Shown: positions 34,870 to 43,546 of the stretch, piece after piece | Layout of the letters: each line of letters starts with the position of its first letter | Numbering within the stretch: position 1 is the stretch's first letter | Source: Fictibacillus sp. b24 | GTDB taxonomy: Bacteria; Bacillota; Bacilli; Bacillales; Fictibacillaceae | Assembly: GCF_030348825.1 (NCBI RefSeq) | Contig: NZ_JAUCES010000005.1 | Location: 3,038,001 to 3,102,000 of the forward strand | Direction: 5' to 3' | Length of the DNA: 64,000 nt | The notes under the pieces: model-generated | The model's input: the letters and a program-made list of their open reading frames with translations, nothing else | Told to the model about the DNA's origin: nothing | Databases searched by the model: none | Position numbers and translations under genes: made by a program

Positions 34870-35421
34870 TTATAGAACTTTTGCGTTTAAACAACTTTTA
34901 AAGTGTCCTAATGCCCATTCATGTCCAGCTTGGTTGAAGCTTGCCACACCTTTTTCATGGACAACAATTTGAAGTCCCGCATTGTAAGCATCAATTGCGG
35001 TGTGAAGACAGCAGATGTCTGTGCAGACGCCTACGATATGAATCTCTGTAATACCGCGTTCACGCAGCTTCATTAATAGGTCCGTTCCAGCAAAGGCGCT
35101 ATATCGTGTTTTATCCATCCAATAAACGTTAGATTTATCTTTGTTGTTTTCGTAGACTTTTTGAAGGTTGCCATAAAGTTGTCGACCGGGAGTTCCTGCA
35201 ATGTTATGTGGGGGAAAAAGCTTGTTTTCCGGATGAAATTCATCGTTAAGTTGATGCTGATCAATGGCAAAAACAACAAAGTCACCGCTCTTAAGAAATT
35301 GTTCTGTGATAGAGATGATTTCAGATTCAATGTCTTGGGCTGGTTTTCCACACGTCAGTGCACCTTCATCTGCTACAAAATCAAATGTGTAATCAATGTT
35401 TATTAGAGCCTTTTTCATCAT
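34870..35421 (-). CDS. pncA: Nicotinamidase (isochorismatase family)
   Basis: 183 residues. The isochorismatase-type triad is visible: Asp in NIDYTFDFV, Lys in WMDKTRYSAF and Cys in GVCTDICCLHTA; DQHQLNDEFHPEN supplies metal ligands. It hydrolyses nicotinamide to nicotinate. It starts the pncA-pncB-nadD-nadE run, and an NrtR-like operator lies about 27 bases upstream. GGGAGG precedes the ATG. Confidence 0.93.
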   Translation of the reverse strand: MMKKALINIDYTFDFVADEGALTCGKPAQDIESEIISITEQFLKSGDFVVFAIDQHQLNDEFHPENKLFPPHNIAGTPGRQLYGNLQKVYENNKDKSNVYWMDKTRYSAFAGTDLLMKLRERGITEIHIVGVCTDICCLHTAIDAYNAGLQIVVHEKGVASFNQAGHEWALGHFKSCLNAKVL

Positions 35422-35447
35422 AAATTCCTCCCAATGATTGTTTTATC

Positions 35448-35473
35448 AAACTACAATAAACAACTTGTTAATT
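35448..35473 (-). promoter_or_regulatory. NrtR operator candidate before pncA
   Basis: On the minus strand AATTAACAAGTTGTTTATTG begins this site. It agrees at about 20 of 26 positions with the sequence in front of nrtR (36291-36316). It lies 27 bases upstream of the pncA start. Confidence 0.6.
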
Positions 35474-35495
35474 ATAAACCTTAAAAAAAAGTGCG

Positions 35496-36272
35496 TTAAT
35501 ATCGTGCTGTATAGATTGGCTTTACGACATCCATATCAATAAACGTGTAAAGCTTTGTTGCTCTTTTTGAAGTTCTAGTAGTTGTTTTCCCCTGTACTTC
35601 TTGAATAAAAGGAAGTGATTTTATTTTTCTTGAGAACGATTGATCGCTTAATATGGCTGGATCGTCTGTTACCGTTTTTAGTACGGCTTGCAGCTCAGAA
35701 TAGGTAAAATGTTTTGGCAAAAAATTCTTAGCTACTGTTGTCTGCAATAAGTCGTTTGTAATGACTTTGATGGCATCCCCTATAATCTGTTTATGGTCAA
35801 AAGCAAGATCGAGATTGAGAACCTCTTTTACTGAAAAAAGCTCTATATCCGCTGCGTCGTCTTGCGCTTTTCTAAGCGATAGATACGTATCAGGTACGAT
35901 GGCATAATGTGCATTTGAGATAATCCATCCTCTAGGATCCCGCCCCGGCTTGTCGTACACTCCAAATTGTTTAATGTGGATTCCTGAGATGTTCGTTTCT
36001 TCTTCTAGTTCACGTTTTGCCGCTTCGAAACCCGTTTCATCATCTTGCACAAAGCCTCCTGGAATAGCCCACTTGTTTGCTTCAATGTTTGTATTCCCCT
36101 CTGTATCAAGCCCTGCTCTTTTGATTAGCATGATCTTAAGGTCCATCGTTGGAGGTTTATATGCTTCGCTTTTTTCAGAAATGATAGTAAAGACACAAAT
36201 ATCGGAAGTATAACCATCTGGTGTACGATATTTTTTGATGTCGTATTGTTCAAGTGCTTGCTTATTAGACAA
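35496..36272 (-). CDS. nrtR: NrtR-type Nudix transcriptional regulator of NAD metabolism
   Basis: 258 residues from TTG at 36272, downstream of GAGGTGGG. The N-terminal Nudix domain has ANKWAIPGGFVQDDETGFEAAKRELEEETNI, a near-complete Nudix box. The C-terminal 80 residues (FTYSELQAVLKTVTDDPAILSDQSFSRKIKSL) form the winged helix typical of NrtR. NrtR proteins sense ADP-ribose and repress NAD genes. The adjacent pncA operon and two alike operators support this role over a plain Nudix hydrolase. Confidence 0.88.
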   Translation of the reverse strand: MSNKQALEQYDIKKYRTPDGYTSDICVFTIISEKSEAYKPPTMDLKIMLIKRAGLDTEGNTNIEANKWAIPGGFVQDDETGFEAAKRELEEETNISGIHIKQFGVYDKPGRDPRGWIISNAHYAIVPDTYLSLRKAQDDAADIELFSVKEVLNLDLAFDHKQIIGDAIKVITNDLLQTTVAKNFLPKHFTYSELQAVLKTVTDDPAILSDQSFSRKIKSLPFIQEVQGKTTTRTSKRATKLYTFIDMDVVKPIYTARY

Positions 36273-36290
36273 TGGTGTCCCACCTCTTTC

Positions 36291-36316
36291 AATTAACAAA
36301 ATGTTTATTGTTAATT
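36291..36316. promoter_or_regulatory. NrtR operator candidate before nrtR
   Basis: AATTAACAA and TTGTTAATT arms are perfectly inverted across an 8-base spacer. It is 19 bases upstream of the nrtR start and would allow autoregulation. Confidence 0.65.
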
Positions 36317-36433
36317 TATTTATATTCTATTTACCTCAAAATGTCAACACGTAAACCTATTATGAAACAAGATTATTTTTCAATGGGGCAACCATTTTTA
36401 AAACCATTCATGACTACGAAAACAGCCAAAACA

Positions 36434-36469
36434 AAAACCACCCGAGAAGACGAATCCACCCGGATGGCT
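36434..36469 (-). terminator. Terminator after the nucleotidyltransferase gene
   Basis: On the minus strand CCATCCG and CGGGTGG arms form a 7-bp stem followed by TTTTTGTTTT. It lies about 50 bases past the stop. Confidence 0.6.
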
Positions 36470-36517
36470 ATTTCTTTTGTGTATGAATTTTTTTGTTTTT
36501 ATACTCTTATTGTGTGA

Positions 36518-37360
36518 TCAGATCATATTTTTGGGCCGCACAAAAGCCATTTTTTCTTTGTTTGTATCTAAGAAAGGAAGATTTGGATAATGCTTCTCAA
36601 CTAGTTGAAATACTTCTTCAATCAGCTGCTCTAATTTTTGTATACTTTTTTGAACATCACCAGTTAGAATAGCTGATAATCTCTGATTTAGATTTTCTGG
36701 TTTTATCACAAAAATCTCACTGTATTTGTGCATCCACTTAAAAGAAGGATGGTGGATGTACAATTTATTTAATGCAAAAAGTGTTCCTAATAACTTCTTC
36801 TGTACACCGCTCATCAGATCATACAACATAATCCAATCTTTCCTGTCTAATAAGGCATAACGGTTGTTCCATCGATACCAAAGAGCTAGGTTTTCTTCAA
36901 TCATGTTTTTCGCAAGATCATCTGGATAAATTTCAACCTTCTTTTTCAACTCGTTAATGACATGATCACCATATAAACTTTGTCCATAATAAACGGACGA
37001 AACCATGCATTGCTTGCCATAATCGATCTCATACTGCTCCACAACCTCAGCTATCCACTTTTCTGCAGTAGTTGTTAAAAAGCTGCTAATCTCGAGCTTA
37101 ACATTCTGAGGTGTCAAATAACTCTCCGCCCATTCTTCCTCTTCATACGGGTGAAAATCAATGATAGAGCCATTTATTGCTATGATGGGATTCATCCGGT
37201 CTTCATCATGAGGTTTTTCCGACCAAAAAATATTAAGTTCAATGTCAGAATACTTATCCTCCCATCCCCTTGAAACAGAGCCAGCCAATAATACGGCTTG
37301 TACTTTAGGGTTTTGTTGATATATTGCGGCCAGTTCTATCGCGATATCTTTTAATTTCAT
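36518..37360 (-). CDS. Nucleotidyltransferase-fold protein (DUF4037-like)
   Basis: 280 residues. The polymerase-beta-like motif GSVSRGWEDKYSDIELNIFW (residues 27-46) keeps the GS...DxE/D pattern, with a third acidic residue in SIIDFHPYEEEE. The C-terminal half is helical (YDLMSGVQKKLLGTLFALNKLYIHHPSFKWMHK), as in DUF4037 proteins. Family members resemble aminoglycoside or other small-molecule nucleotidyltransferases, but no substrate is known. It is monocistronic. Confidence 0.75.
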   Translation of the reverse strand: MKLKDIAIELAAIYQQNPKVQAVLLAGSVSRGWEDKYSDIELNIFWSEKPHDEDRMNPIIAINGSIIDFHPYEEEEWAESYLTPQNVKLEISSFLTTTAEKWIAEVVEQYEIDYGKQCMVSSVYYGQSLYGDHVINELKKKVEIYPDDLAKNMIEENLALWYRWNNRYALLDRKDWIMLYDLMSGVQKKLLGTLFALNKLYIHHPSFKWMHKYSEIFVIKPENLNQRLSAILTGDVQKSIQKLEQLIEEVFQLVEKHYPNLPFLDTNKEKMAFVRPKNMI

Positions 37361-37464
37361 CTTATACTCTCCCGTAAAACACCTTGTTAGTTAGGCATGT
37401 ATCCATAACTCTCATCACTTACGAACCTACTAACTTATGTAAATAATTGATACTATAAGATTAG

Positions 37465-37704
37465 CATATTTTCTTTTATAAGGAGCTTCTCCAGTTCGGC
37501 CTTGAAAAGTTACAGCTTCATCGTATTTTTGTGACATGCGATCCAAGAAATAAAGCATCTGAAAAAGTTTTATCTAAAATAGGCATGACGTTAGAAGGAA
37601 GAATGCGTGAATGCATCCTTCTTAAAGACGGCTGGCGTGATTCTATGTTGTTCAGCATGCTAGAGCATGAATGGAAACGCCTTAATGTTGATATTTTAGG
37701 GTAA
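37465..37704 (+). pseudogene. GNAT (RimJ/RimL-like) acetyltransferase remnant
   Basis: An open frame without start codon or ribosome site encodes about 79 residues, including LEKLQLHRIFVTCDPRNKAS, EKVLSKIGMTLEGRMRECIL and DGWRDSMLFSMLEHEW. This is the C-terminal half of a RimJ/RimL-type acetyltransferase. The N-terminal half with motif A is missing, with a stop codon just upstream of 37465. It is the only plus-strand coding trace in this stretch. Its last six codons fall in the first unit of the 21-bp repeat. Confidence 0.85.
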
Positions 37705-37791
37705 GTTGTTGATATTTCATTAATTTTGGTTGATATTCGACAACCTGTTGTTGATATTCAACAATTTTGTGTTGATTTAACAAAAAAAGGA
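37687..37791 (+). repeat. Spaced tandem repeat, five units, period 21 bp (core GTTGATATT)
   Basis: GTTGAT begins at 37687, 37708, 37729, 37750 and 37771, exactly 21 bases apart. The core GTTGATATTCAACAA is itself palindromic in the best unit. The remaining bases vary from unit to unit. Confidence 0.88.
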
Positions 37792-37812
37792 CTCGGCTAG
37801 AGTCCTTTTTTC
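37783..37812 (-). terminator. Terminator after YqcI/YcgG gene
   Basis: AAAGGACTC and GAGTCCTTT arms around TAGCC, with T-runs on both sides. It ends the gene at 37816. Confidence 0.85.
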
Positions 37813-37815
37813 CAT

Positions 37816-38541
37816 TTATTTATGATGAAACGGACATTTTCCCGTTATCGGTTCAACATCGTCTCCAATAAAATATTGCTTCCACTCACGATGTTCAGGA
37901 TCACCGTAATGACTAATGTTCGGATGTTTCGGAAGATTATCCCACTTCTCCACCCGCTCCCGAACCTTTTCACGAGACATCGCGCCACCAGGTGACGTCC
38001 CTTCTAGCCCGTCAAAAATACGGCGTGGCTGGAAACCGAGAACTAAGCTGTTGCCAAGATCTCTTGTTTTACGCTGCTTGTAGGCAGGTGCATTTCCAAA
38101 TACAAAATACGGCTCGTTATCGAATGAAAATGCAAACAAGTGATGGTCTGGATCTTTCGGAATGTGTTCAGGCCAAGGCTGATTATCGGTCTCATGAAGA
38201 GACTGAAGCATCTTCCAGAAGTAATCCCGATAGTACGGAATGTCTTTTTCCTCTTTCTCAGGCTCCACAAACACAAATAATCCATGACGAATCAATTTTG
38301 GTGCATCAAAAAGCTTGTTAAACTCTCGGATTGCTTCAGGCAGATTCGACCAATCATCATGCGTCACATACGCATAGCGAAGCTCTCCCTTGTTCTCAGC
38401 TGCCATTCCAAAATAACAAGGAAACGTCTTGTTGGTTACGGTTTCGTGAAAGGTCTTATACTCATCAATGACCCAAGCTGGAACTTTTTCTGGATTTGTC
38501 ATATCTTCTTTTTTCAGCAAGCACAATTGTTTCGTCTCCAC
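37816..38541 (-). CDS. YqcI/YcgG family protein
   Basis: 241 residues. Motifs are FPCYFGMAAENKGELRYAYV, HHLFAFSFDNEPYFVFGNAPAYKQRKTRDLGNSLVLGFQPRRIFDGL and a C-terminal GKCPFHHK. This domain (PF08892) is found in Bacillus and elsewhere and has no established function. The GTG start lies seven bases after GAGGAG. It is monocistronic. Confidence 0.85.
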   Translation of the reverse strand: METKQLCLLKKEDMTNPEKVPAWVIDEYKTFHETVTNKTFPCYFGMAAENKGELRYAYVTHDDWSNLPEAIREFNKLFDAPKLIRHGLFVFVEPEKEEKDIPYYRDYFWKMLQSLHETDNQPWPEHIPKDPDHHLFAFSFDNEPYFVFGNAPAYKQRKTRDLGNSLVLGFQPRRIFDGLEGTSPGGAMSREKVRERVEKWDNLPKHPNISHYGDPEHREWKQYFIGDDVEPITGKCPFHHK

Positions 38542-38591
38542 TTAACCACTCCTCTAGTCTGTTATTGAGGAATTTCCCTTAAGCTACTTTG

Positions 38592-39611
38592 TTAAAACAT
38601 GAATATTGCTGCTTCCTTTTTCCAGCCAAGCATTTTTTCTAACTCATTCAGATGTTGTGCTAACCATACCATCTCATGCTGAAATCGTTTCGGTGGCTCT
38701 CCTTCGTGGGGTTCAATGCTGATCCACCAAGCGCTTTCCATGTACCATAACAATTTTAAGGATGTAACTAACCTTTCAATTGATAATTTATTTGTATTAT
38801 CGTATCCCTTTAGAAATGCATGGACAGCTTCAACATTTAATGCGCCGTTATGTAAGCATGTTGAGATGATGACTCTGCCAATATCCAACTCGATAAAATC
38901 ATAGTTCAATCGGTCAAAATCCAGGATAGCGGTTATGTGTTTCCCCGAGAAAAGCAGGTTATCTACCCAAAGATCACGGTGGCACCAACCAGGAGTAAGG
39001 TGTTCAAGTTGAAGTGTTCCCATGTTTATTGTTGCTTTTCTTTGAAGTTCGATTAGTGTTCTTAAATGATCTAAGTCTTGTTCTTCGCATTGAATCGCAA
39101 CTGATTCCCAATAGTCTAGACGATCTTGAAGAGCAGGAATCTGAAAAACAGTCTTCGATTTTGCCGGCAATGTACCATCATTTAATAGTCGATGAAGCTT
39201 TCCAATCTCTTGGCCCAATGACTCCATCTGCTCTGGTGAAGCTTTTCCCGGTTTTATAAGACTACCTTTCATAAAACGCATGACGGTAAAAAGCTCACCA
39301 CTTGAAGACTTATGTAAAAGGTTGCCTTCATTTGATAGAAGTTTTGGGCAAGGGATGTCAGCAAGAAATGAACGATTTTGAGTGCAAAGAGCTGTATGTA
39401 TTGTTCTCAAGTCATATTTCTTAATACGCTCTTTATTGTATTGTTTTACTAAAAAAACACCTTGATCCGTCTCTATTTTCCATTTTAGATTCAAATAACC
39501 TCGTTTAACTTGTGTGCTTTTCATTACTTGAAAACCAAAACGCGTCTGTACTTCTTCCTTTAAGTGCTCCCATAATAATTGTGTTTCTAATTCTTCATTC
39601 AGTTCTCTCAC
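38592..39611 (-). CDS. Aminoglycoside phosphotransferase/CotS-like kinase family protein
   Basis: 339 residues with the small protein-kinase-like fold. LVKQYNKERIKKYDL holds the ATP-binding Lys, GWCHRDLWVDNLLF is the catalytic loop (HxDxxxxN), and ITAILDFDRLNYDFIELDIGR is the metal-binding DFD. Related Bacillus proteins include CotS and YtmP, or homoserine-kinase-like enzymes; the substrate here is unknown. The GTG start has only a weak site (GAAAGAA). It follows the DUF2087 gene by 9 bases. Confidence 0.82.
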   Translation of the reverse strand: MRELNEELETQLLWEHLKEEVQTRFGFQVMKSTQVKRGYLNLKWKIETDQGVFLVKQYNKERIKKYDLRTIHTALCTQNRSFLADIPCPKLLSNEGNLLHKSSSGELFTVMRFMKGSLIKPGKASPEQMESLGQEIGKLHRLLNDGTLPAKSKTVFQIPALQDRLDYWESVAIQCEEQDLDHLRTLIELQRKATINMGTLQLEHLTPGWCHRDLWVDNLLFSGKHITAILDFDRLNYDFIELDIGRVIISTCLHNGALNVEAVHAFLKGYDNTNKLSIERLVTSLKLLWYMESAWWISIEPHEGEPPKRFQHEMVWLAQHLNELEKMLGWKKEAAIFMF

Positions 39612-39620
39612 TTCTTTCTG

Positions 39621-39926
39621 TTACTTCAGCTCTTGCCAATTCGTCCAAAGTGATTCGTCTCTTTTTTTGTAATTACCATCTTCTCGATCCATATATCCAT
39701 TTACGATAAACTCTCTTCGAATCGTACAAAAATCTTCATGATACTTTTTAATAAACTCGTTTATCTCCCTTTCTGTATAAGTATGGTTATCATCCAGCTG
39801 TTGAACGAGATATTCCAGCACCACTAACTTTTTCTTCTTTTGAGAAGGAATGTTTTTAAGACGTCCTTCTTTATTTAAAAATGCATTCAACACACTTTTT
39901 TGATAGTTTTCTAGACTTGCTGTCAT
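39621..39926 (-). CDS. DUF2087 family protein
   Basis: 101 residues from ATG at 39926, which is spaced ten bases from AAGGAG; an ATG 9 bases earlier is too close to it. The sequence NAFLNKEGRLKNIPSQKKKKLVVLEYLVQQLDDNHTYTEREINEFIKKYHEDFCTIRREFIVNGYMDRE matches DUF2087, a small winged-helix-like domain often fused to regulators. Its function is unknown. Confidence 0.85.
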   Translation of the reverse strand: MTASLENYQKSVLNAFLNKEGRLKNIPSQKKKKLVVLEYLVQQLDDNHTYTEREINEFIKKYHEDFCTIRREFIVNGYMDREDGNYKKRDESLWTNWQELK

Positions 39927-39942
39927 ATAGATCATTCTCCTT

Positions 39943-40365
39943 TTAGCTTAATTCTGATTGTCTATTCCGCTCAAATCCTAAATAACGTGATCCTTGAAAA
40001 TTCAGTATTCCTCTATCTCCTTCTACCAGCATACCGTATTCTTGTGAACCCACATGAAACTCCATACGATCACCGCTTTCCACTTCAAACGTTGCATAGT
40101 ACCATGTAGAAGCTGACGTGTCATTTGCGCCTCCACTTACTTTCGTTCTCTTCGTAACTAACTCGGCAGTCACAGCTAATTTAGGCTGTTTGTTATTGCT
40201 GCTCCACTCACCAATTCCTTTTATGATAACAAAAATGAAAATGCTGATTACGATAACAAAGAGAGCTCCTCCAAATAAAGGAAGAACATCAAACATCCAA
40301 TCGCCGCTGCCACCAAAGCCTGGTTCTTCAAAATGATCAAAATCTGTATCCTCAAAGTTCCCCAT
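39943..40365 (-). CDS. DUF2500 family membrane protein
   Basis: 140 residues. One membrane segment, VLPLFGGALFVIVISIFIFVIIKGI (about 28-52), follows an acidic N-terminus. The outside domain has AVTAELVTKRTKVSGG, TWYYATFEVESGDRMEFHVGSQEYGMLVEGDRGILNFQGSRYLGFER, which is the DUF2500 pattern. Function is unknown. GGAGGGGG precedes the ATG. It is 16 bases upstream of DUF2087 and may share its transcript. Confidence 0.85.
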   Translation of the reverse strand: MGNFEDTDFDHFEEPGFGGSGDWMFDVLPLFGGALFVIVISIFIFVIIKGIGEWSSNNKQPKLAVTAELVTKRTKVSGGANDTSASTWYYATFEVESGDRMEFHVGSQEYGMLVEGDRGILNFQGSRYLGFERNRQSELS

Positions 40366-40530
40366 GACTTAACCCCCTCCTACTCCCTTACCATAATATT
40401 ACATACGAAGGAGAAAAAACAGAAGTTTCAGTTTATAAAAAAGCTTTTTACGATTCGTGTTCTTTTATGTATTAAAGTTCGCGGAATGTACAGTCTTTGA
40501 CATGTGTTAGTGTATTTATTTCTCGCATAA

Positions 40531-40558
40531 CAAAAAAGCCGCCGAAGCGACTTTTTTC
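40531..40558 (-). terminator. Terminator of the siderophore operon
   Basis: AAAGTCGC and GCGGCTTT arms with the tetraloop TTCG, followed by TTTTG on the minus strand, directly after the stop of the last siderophore gene. Confidence 0.85.
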
Positions 40559-40560
40559 GA

Positions 40561-42360
40561 TTAAAGAGATATTTTGTTCACCTTGAGTTCATGCAGCGCA
40601 TTTCGTACTTTTCCAAACTCAGATGCATGCGGCCGATCTTCGCCATCACCATAGCCGTAGTCTACCATTCGATTGCGGTTCAGACATAGCTTCGTCAATT
40701 CAGGTTTAAAGAAGTCAAACAGTTTAAAACGTTCTTCTAAATGTGAAAACCTCGCCTGATATGCCTCAATACTATCCACTAAGTGTGACCAGAATGCTGT
40801 TTCTTCTATTAACTGATTGCGTACCGTGACATTTGACATGTAGCGCAGGTGGCAAATGAACAACCCCGTGAAAATAAACTGAGTCAATCCTTCTGGCGGC
40901 TCGCTGCGCAATACAGCCCGCAATTCTTCCGTCACTCCCTCTAACTCAGGAAATGGCTGATCCGAGATATTCACGTCATCTACGTAATCTTTTACAGCTA
41001 ATCTCTCAGGCTTATAGTCTTTTAAAATTAAAATCGTGTTCTGACCGTGCGGCGAGAAGACTGTTCCATATTGATAAAGAAAATGCAGCAGTGGCGGCAT
41101 CACTACACCAAAGAATTCCTTCATCCATTCGTCAGCACTCAATCCAGACTTTTCAATCAAACTTTGGACATACGGCTTGCTATCTATATCGACATGATGG
41201 AGAGCTGCTAGCGTGATCGGCTGCTCACCATCTTTTAAATACGTATAGATACTTTCACGCCAAATGGTTCCGAGCATCTCCAGATATTGATATGGAGCAC
41301 CTTTCAAATTGCTGTAATGAGCGTGATCCACGTTGATGCTTGCTACTTCTCCAGGCAGCACGACTTCACATTCATCTCTTAAAAAGCTGTCACGGTCAAA
41401 GATTCCTTTGATGTGCTCTGTTACACGCGGTGCAATTACCGTTCGTTCTGATGGAAGACCTCGATACACGAGCGTATTTAAAATACTCATTGGAAGTTTC
41501 ACATGTGACTTCAAGGGATTACTTCGGTTTACAAACGTTCGCACTGACTGCTGCGGCAAATAGTGATCTGTTCCTTCTTCTAACGGAACGATCATGCCGT
41601 TCGCCAAGTCTTCAGGGAAGTTTTGGATCAGCACATTTTTCCACTGCCATTCATGAACAGGCATAAAGTAATAATCGAGAGGCAGCTTTCCGTTCTCACG
41701 TAAAATTTCGTTAAAGCGCTGAATAAGAACACCATCAAGCTCTTTTATCAATAACTTCTCATAATGGAGTTCACTAACGGATTGAAACTGTGCGCGGTCA
41801 CGGTGAACGGCAATCCAAAACAGTTTCGTTTCATTCTGGTTTTCAGGGGCATACTTGCTGTAATCATCAAAGCCGAAACCGATTCGCCCTTTGTTGTATG
41901 TGATCCACGGATGGCCTGACATTTCTCCCTCTAACTCTGCATAATCAAGATCCACTAATTCATCTGACGTTTTTACATGGTGATTTAATAGATTGGCATC
42001 CGCAATGAGCGTATGGTTCAATTCCTTAATCAAATGACCTGCTGTTTCTGCTGACATACCGATCATCGGCTGAATATCCAATAAGAAACGAATTGCACTT
42101 GTTGCCGGCTTCCACTCTTCTCCCTCAAAAACTTCAATAGATTTCGGATCTACATCAAAGCTGTCAAACAAACGTTTTTCAGCGGTAAAACGATACTGAC
42201 GATCCTCTGTAACAGTAAATACGTATCCCTCTTCTTTTTGCTCAGGAAAAATCATGTCTTCATACATATACTCAGCAAGCATCTTCGCGAGCAAATTTTT
42301 GTTTACCGTCTCCCACGTATCCTTCTTAAGAATCGATTCTGTTTCATTTATATAAAACAT
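40561..42360 (-). CDS. rhbF: NIS siderophore synthetase, IucA/IucC family (RhbF-like)
   Basis: 599 residues from ATG at 42360, preceded by AAGGAGG; the frame is open 36 codons farther without a site. Motifs are EGEMSGHPWITYNKGRIGFGFDDYSKYAPE (ATP site), FMPVHEWQWKN, LPMSILNTLVYRGLPSERTVIAPRVTEHI and FLYQYGTVFSPHGQNTILILKDYKPERLAVKDYVDD. It condenses a hydroxamate amine with a citrate carboxylate. As the second synthetase in the cluster it would perform the final coupling, like RhbF/IucC. It overlaps the MFS gene by 17 bases. Confidence 0.92.
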   Translation of the reverse strand: MFYINETESILKKDTWETVNKNLLAKMLAEYMYEDMIFPEQKEEGYVFTVTEDRQYRFTAEKRLFDSFDVDPKSIEVFEGEEWKPATSAIRFLLDIQPMIGMSAETAGHLIKELNHTLIADANLLNHHVKTSDELVDLDYAELEGEMSGHPWITYNKGRIGFGFDDYSKYAPENQNETKLFWIAVHRDRAQFQSVSELHYEKLLIKELDGVLIQRFNEILRENGKLPLDYYFMPVHEWQWKNVLIQNFPEDLANGMIVPLEEGTDHYLPQQSVRTFVNRSNPLKSHVKLPMSILNTLVYRGLPSERTVIAPRVTEHIKGIFDRDSFLRDECEVVLPGEVASINVDHAHYSNLKGAPYQYLEMLGTIWRESIYTYLKDGEQPITLAALHHVDIDSKPYVQSLIEKSGLSADEWMKEFFGVVMPPLLHFLYQYGTVFSPHGQNTILILKDYKPERLAVKDYVDDVNISDQPFPELEGVTEELRAVLRSEPPEGLTQFIFTGLFICHLRYMSNVTVRNQLIEETAFWSHLVDSIEAYQARFSHLEERFKLFDFFKPELTKLCLNRNRMVDYGYGDGEDRPHASEFGKVRNALHELKVNKISL

Positions 42361-43546
42361 GTTTTTCCTCCTTATGTATGTGAAGTTTCTCTCTGTTTTT
42401 TTCTCTCGTGAACGTACCCCATAGGAAAACAAGTATATGGAGAACGACGAACAAACTTGCATAAACAAAGATAGCTGATATCGATTGTTCGTTTACAATG
42501 GATGATGCTGCTACAGGTGCGAGCAAGAGTCCTACGTTTTGAATCGCAGAGATCTTGCTATAATCGCCATGCGTGTTCTGACTACACTTGAAAAGTAACA
42601 CATCCAATTTAGCCAGACACCACGCTGCTCCAATTCCAAACATGCATCGGAACAGTACAAGACCCGCAATGCTTGTTTCGATACCTTGAAAAAATAATCC
42701 AACAACCATCATGCCTGTTGCCGCTATATAACCACTCCGTCCTAATTGATCACTGTATTTTCGGATGAGAGGCAAAGATACAATCGCCATCAGACTTGGT
42801 ATTAAGTACAATAAACTGCACATCAACGTACTCGTGTGATACACAGCCTCAGTGTACGTTGTGAAAAATGGCCGAACCATATTCACTGCCAAATGGAGGG
42901 TTAACACGACAATTCCGAAAAGAAAGAATTGCGGCAACAAGCTGCGTTGGTTTTCTTGTAATGCTGCATCCATGACTTTGGTCTTGCTCACTTTTTTTAA
43001 CATGAAATAACTGAACAACCCTAGCAAACATTCCATGATCCCTATCACCCAGAAGATCAATAAAGGATTGTCCATCTGAATGACCCATCCCGACAATAAA
43101 GTTGCTATTACGATTGCTCCCTGCAAAACAGCATGATAACTAGCAGCAGCACTTGTTGTACTCTTTCGGTTCTCCTGCATCAAAATTGTGTAAAGCAGAA
43201 AATAACTGCTCTTAAAGATCAGCAACAGAACACTCGCTGCAACAAACATTTCAAAGGTCTGTGAAATTGCCATCAAAAAGCAGGATAGCCCTGTTCCCCA
43301 TTGACCGATTATCAAAAGAAAAGAACTGTTTTTCCATTTGTTTTCCATAAGACCCCAAATTGGTGTGAAGATCACGACAACGAGCCGGCAGGTCATAATG
43401 TAAAACCCTGTAATGTTCGGATCTGTTATCCCATAAACTTTTTTAAAAAACTGCGGGTAGAAAGGCGATAACAGTACTTCTGTACAGATAAACAGAAAAA
43501 CACAGCTCAACAGAAAAAGATTTAATGAACGGTTGTTGGATTCCAT
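42344..43546 (-). CDS. MFS transporter, probable siderophore exporter
   Basis: 400 residues with about 12 hydrophobic segments. PIWGLMENKWKNSSFLLIIGQWGTG and LPLIRKYSDQLGRSGYIAATG are the two loop-2/3-like MFS motifs. Its place between the N-hydroxylase and final synthetase genes, with overlaps on both sides (25 and 17 bases), points to export of the finished siderophore. Import of a precursor or of the ferric form by an RhtX-like route cannot be excluded. Confidence 0.85.
   Translation of the reverse strand: MESNNRSLNLFLLSCVFLFICTEVLLSPFYPQFFKKVYGITDPNITGFYIMTCRLVVVIFTPIWGLMENKWKNSSFLLIIGQWGTGLSCFLMAISQTFEMFVAASVLLLIFKSSYFLLYTILMQENRKSTTSAAASYHAVLQGAIVIATLLSGWVIQMDNPLLIFWVIGIMECLLGLFSYFMLKKVSKTKVMDAALQENQRSLLPQFFLFGIVVLTLHLAVNMVRPFFTTYTEAVYHTSTLMCSLLYLIPSLMAIVSLPLIRKYSDQLGRSGYIAATGMMVVGLFFQGIETSIAGLVLFRCMFGIGAAWCLAKLDVLLFKCSQNTHGDYSKISAIQNVGLLLAPVAASSIVNEQSISAIFVYASLFVVLHILVFLWGTFTREKNREKLHIHKEEKHVLYK

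Larger units (their letters stand above)
37361..37815. other. Intergenic region with pseudogene and 21-bp repeats
   Basis: 455 bases that hold a decayed GNAT gene (37465-37704), a five-unit 21-bp-period repeat (37687-37791) and a terminator (37783-37812). Confidence 0.75.
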
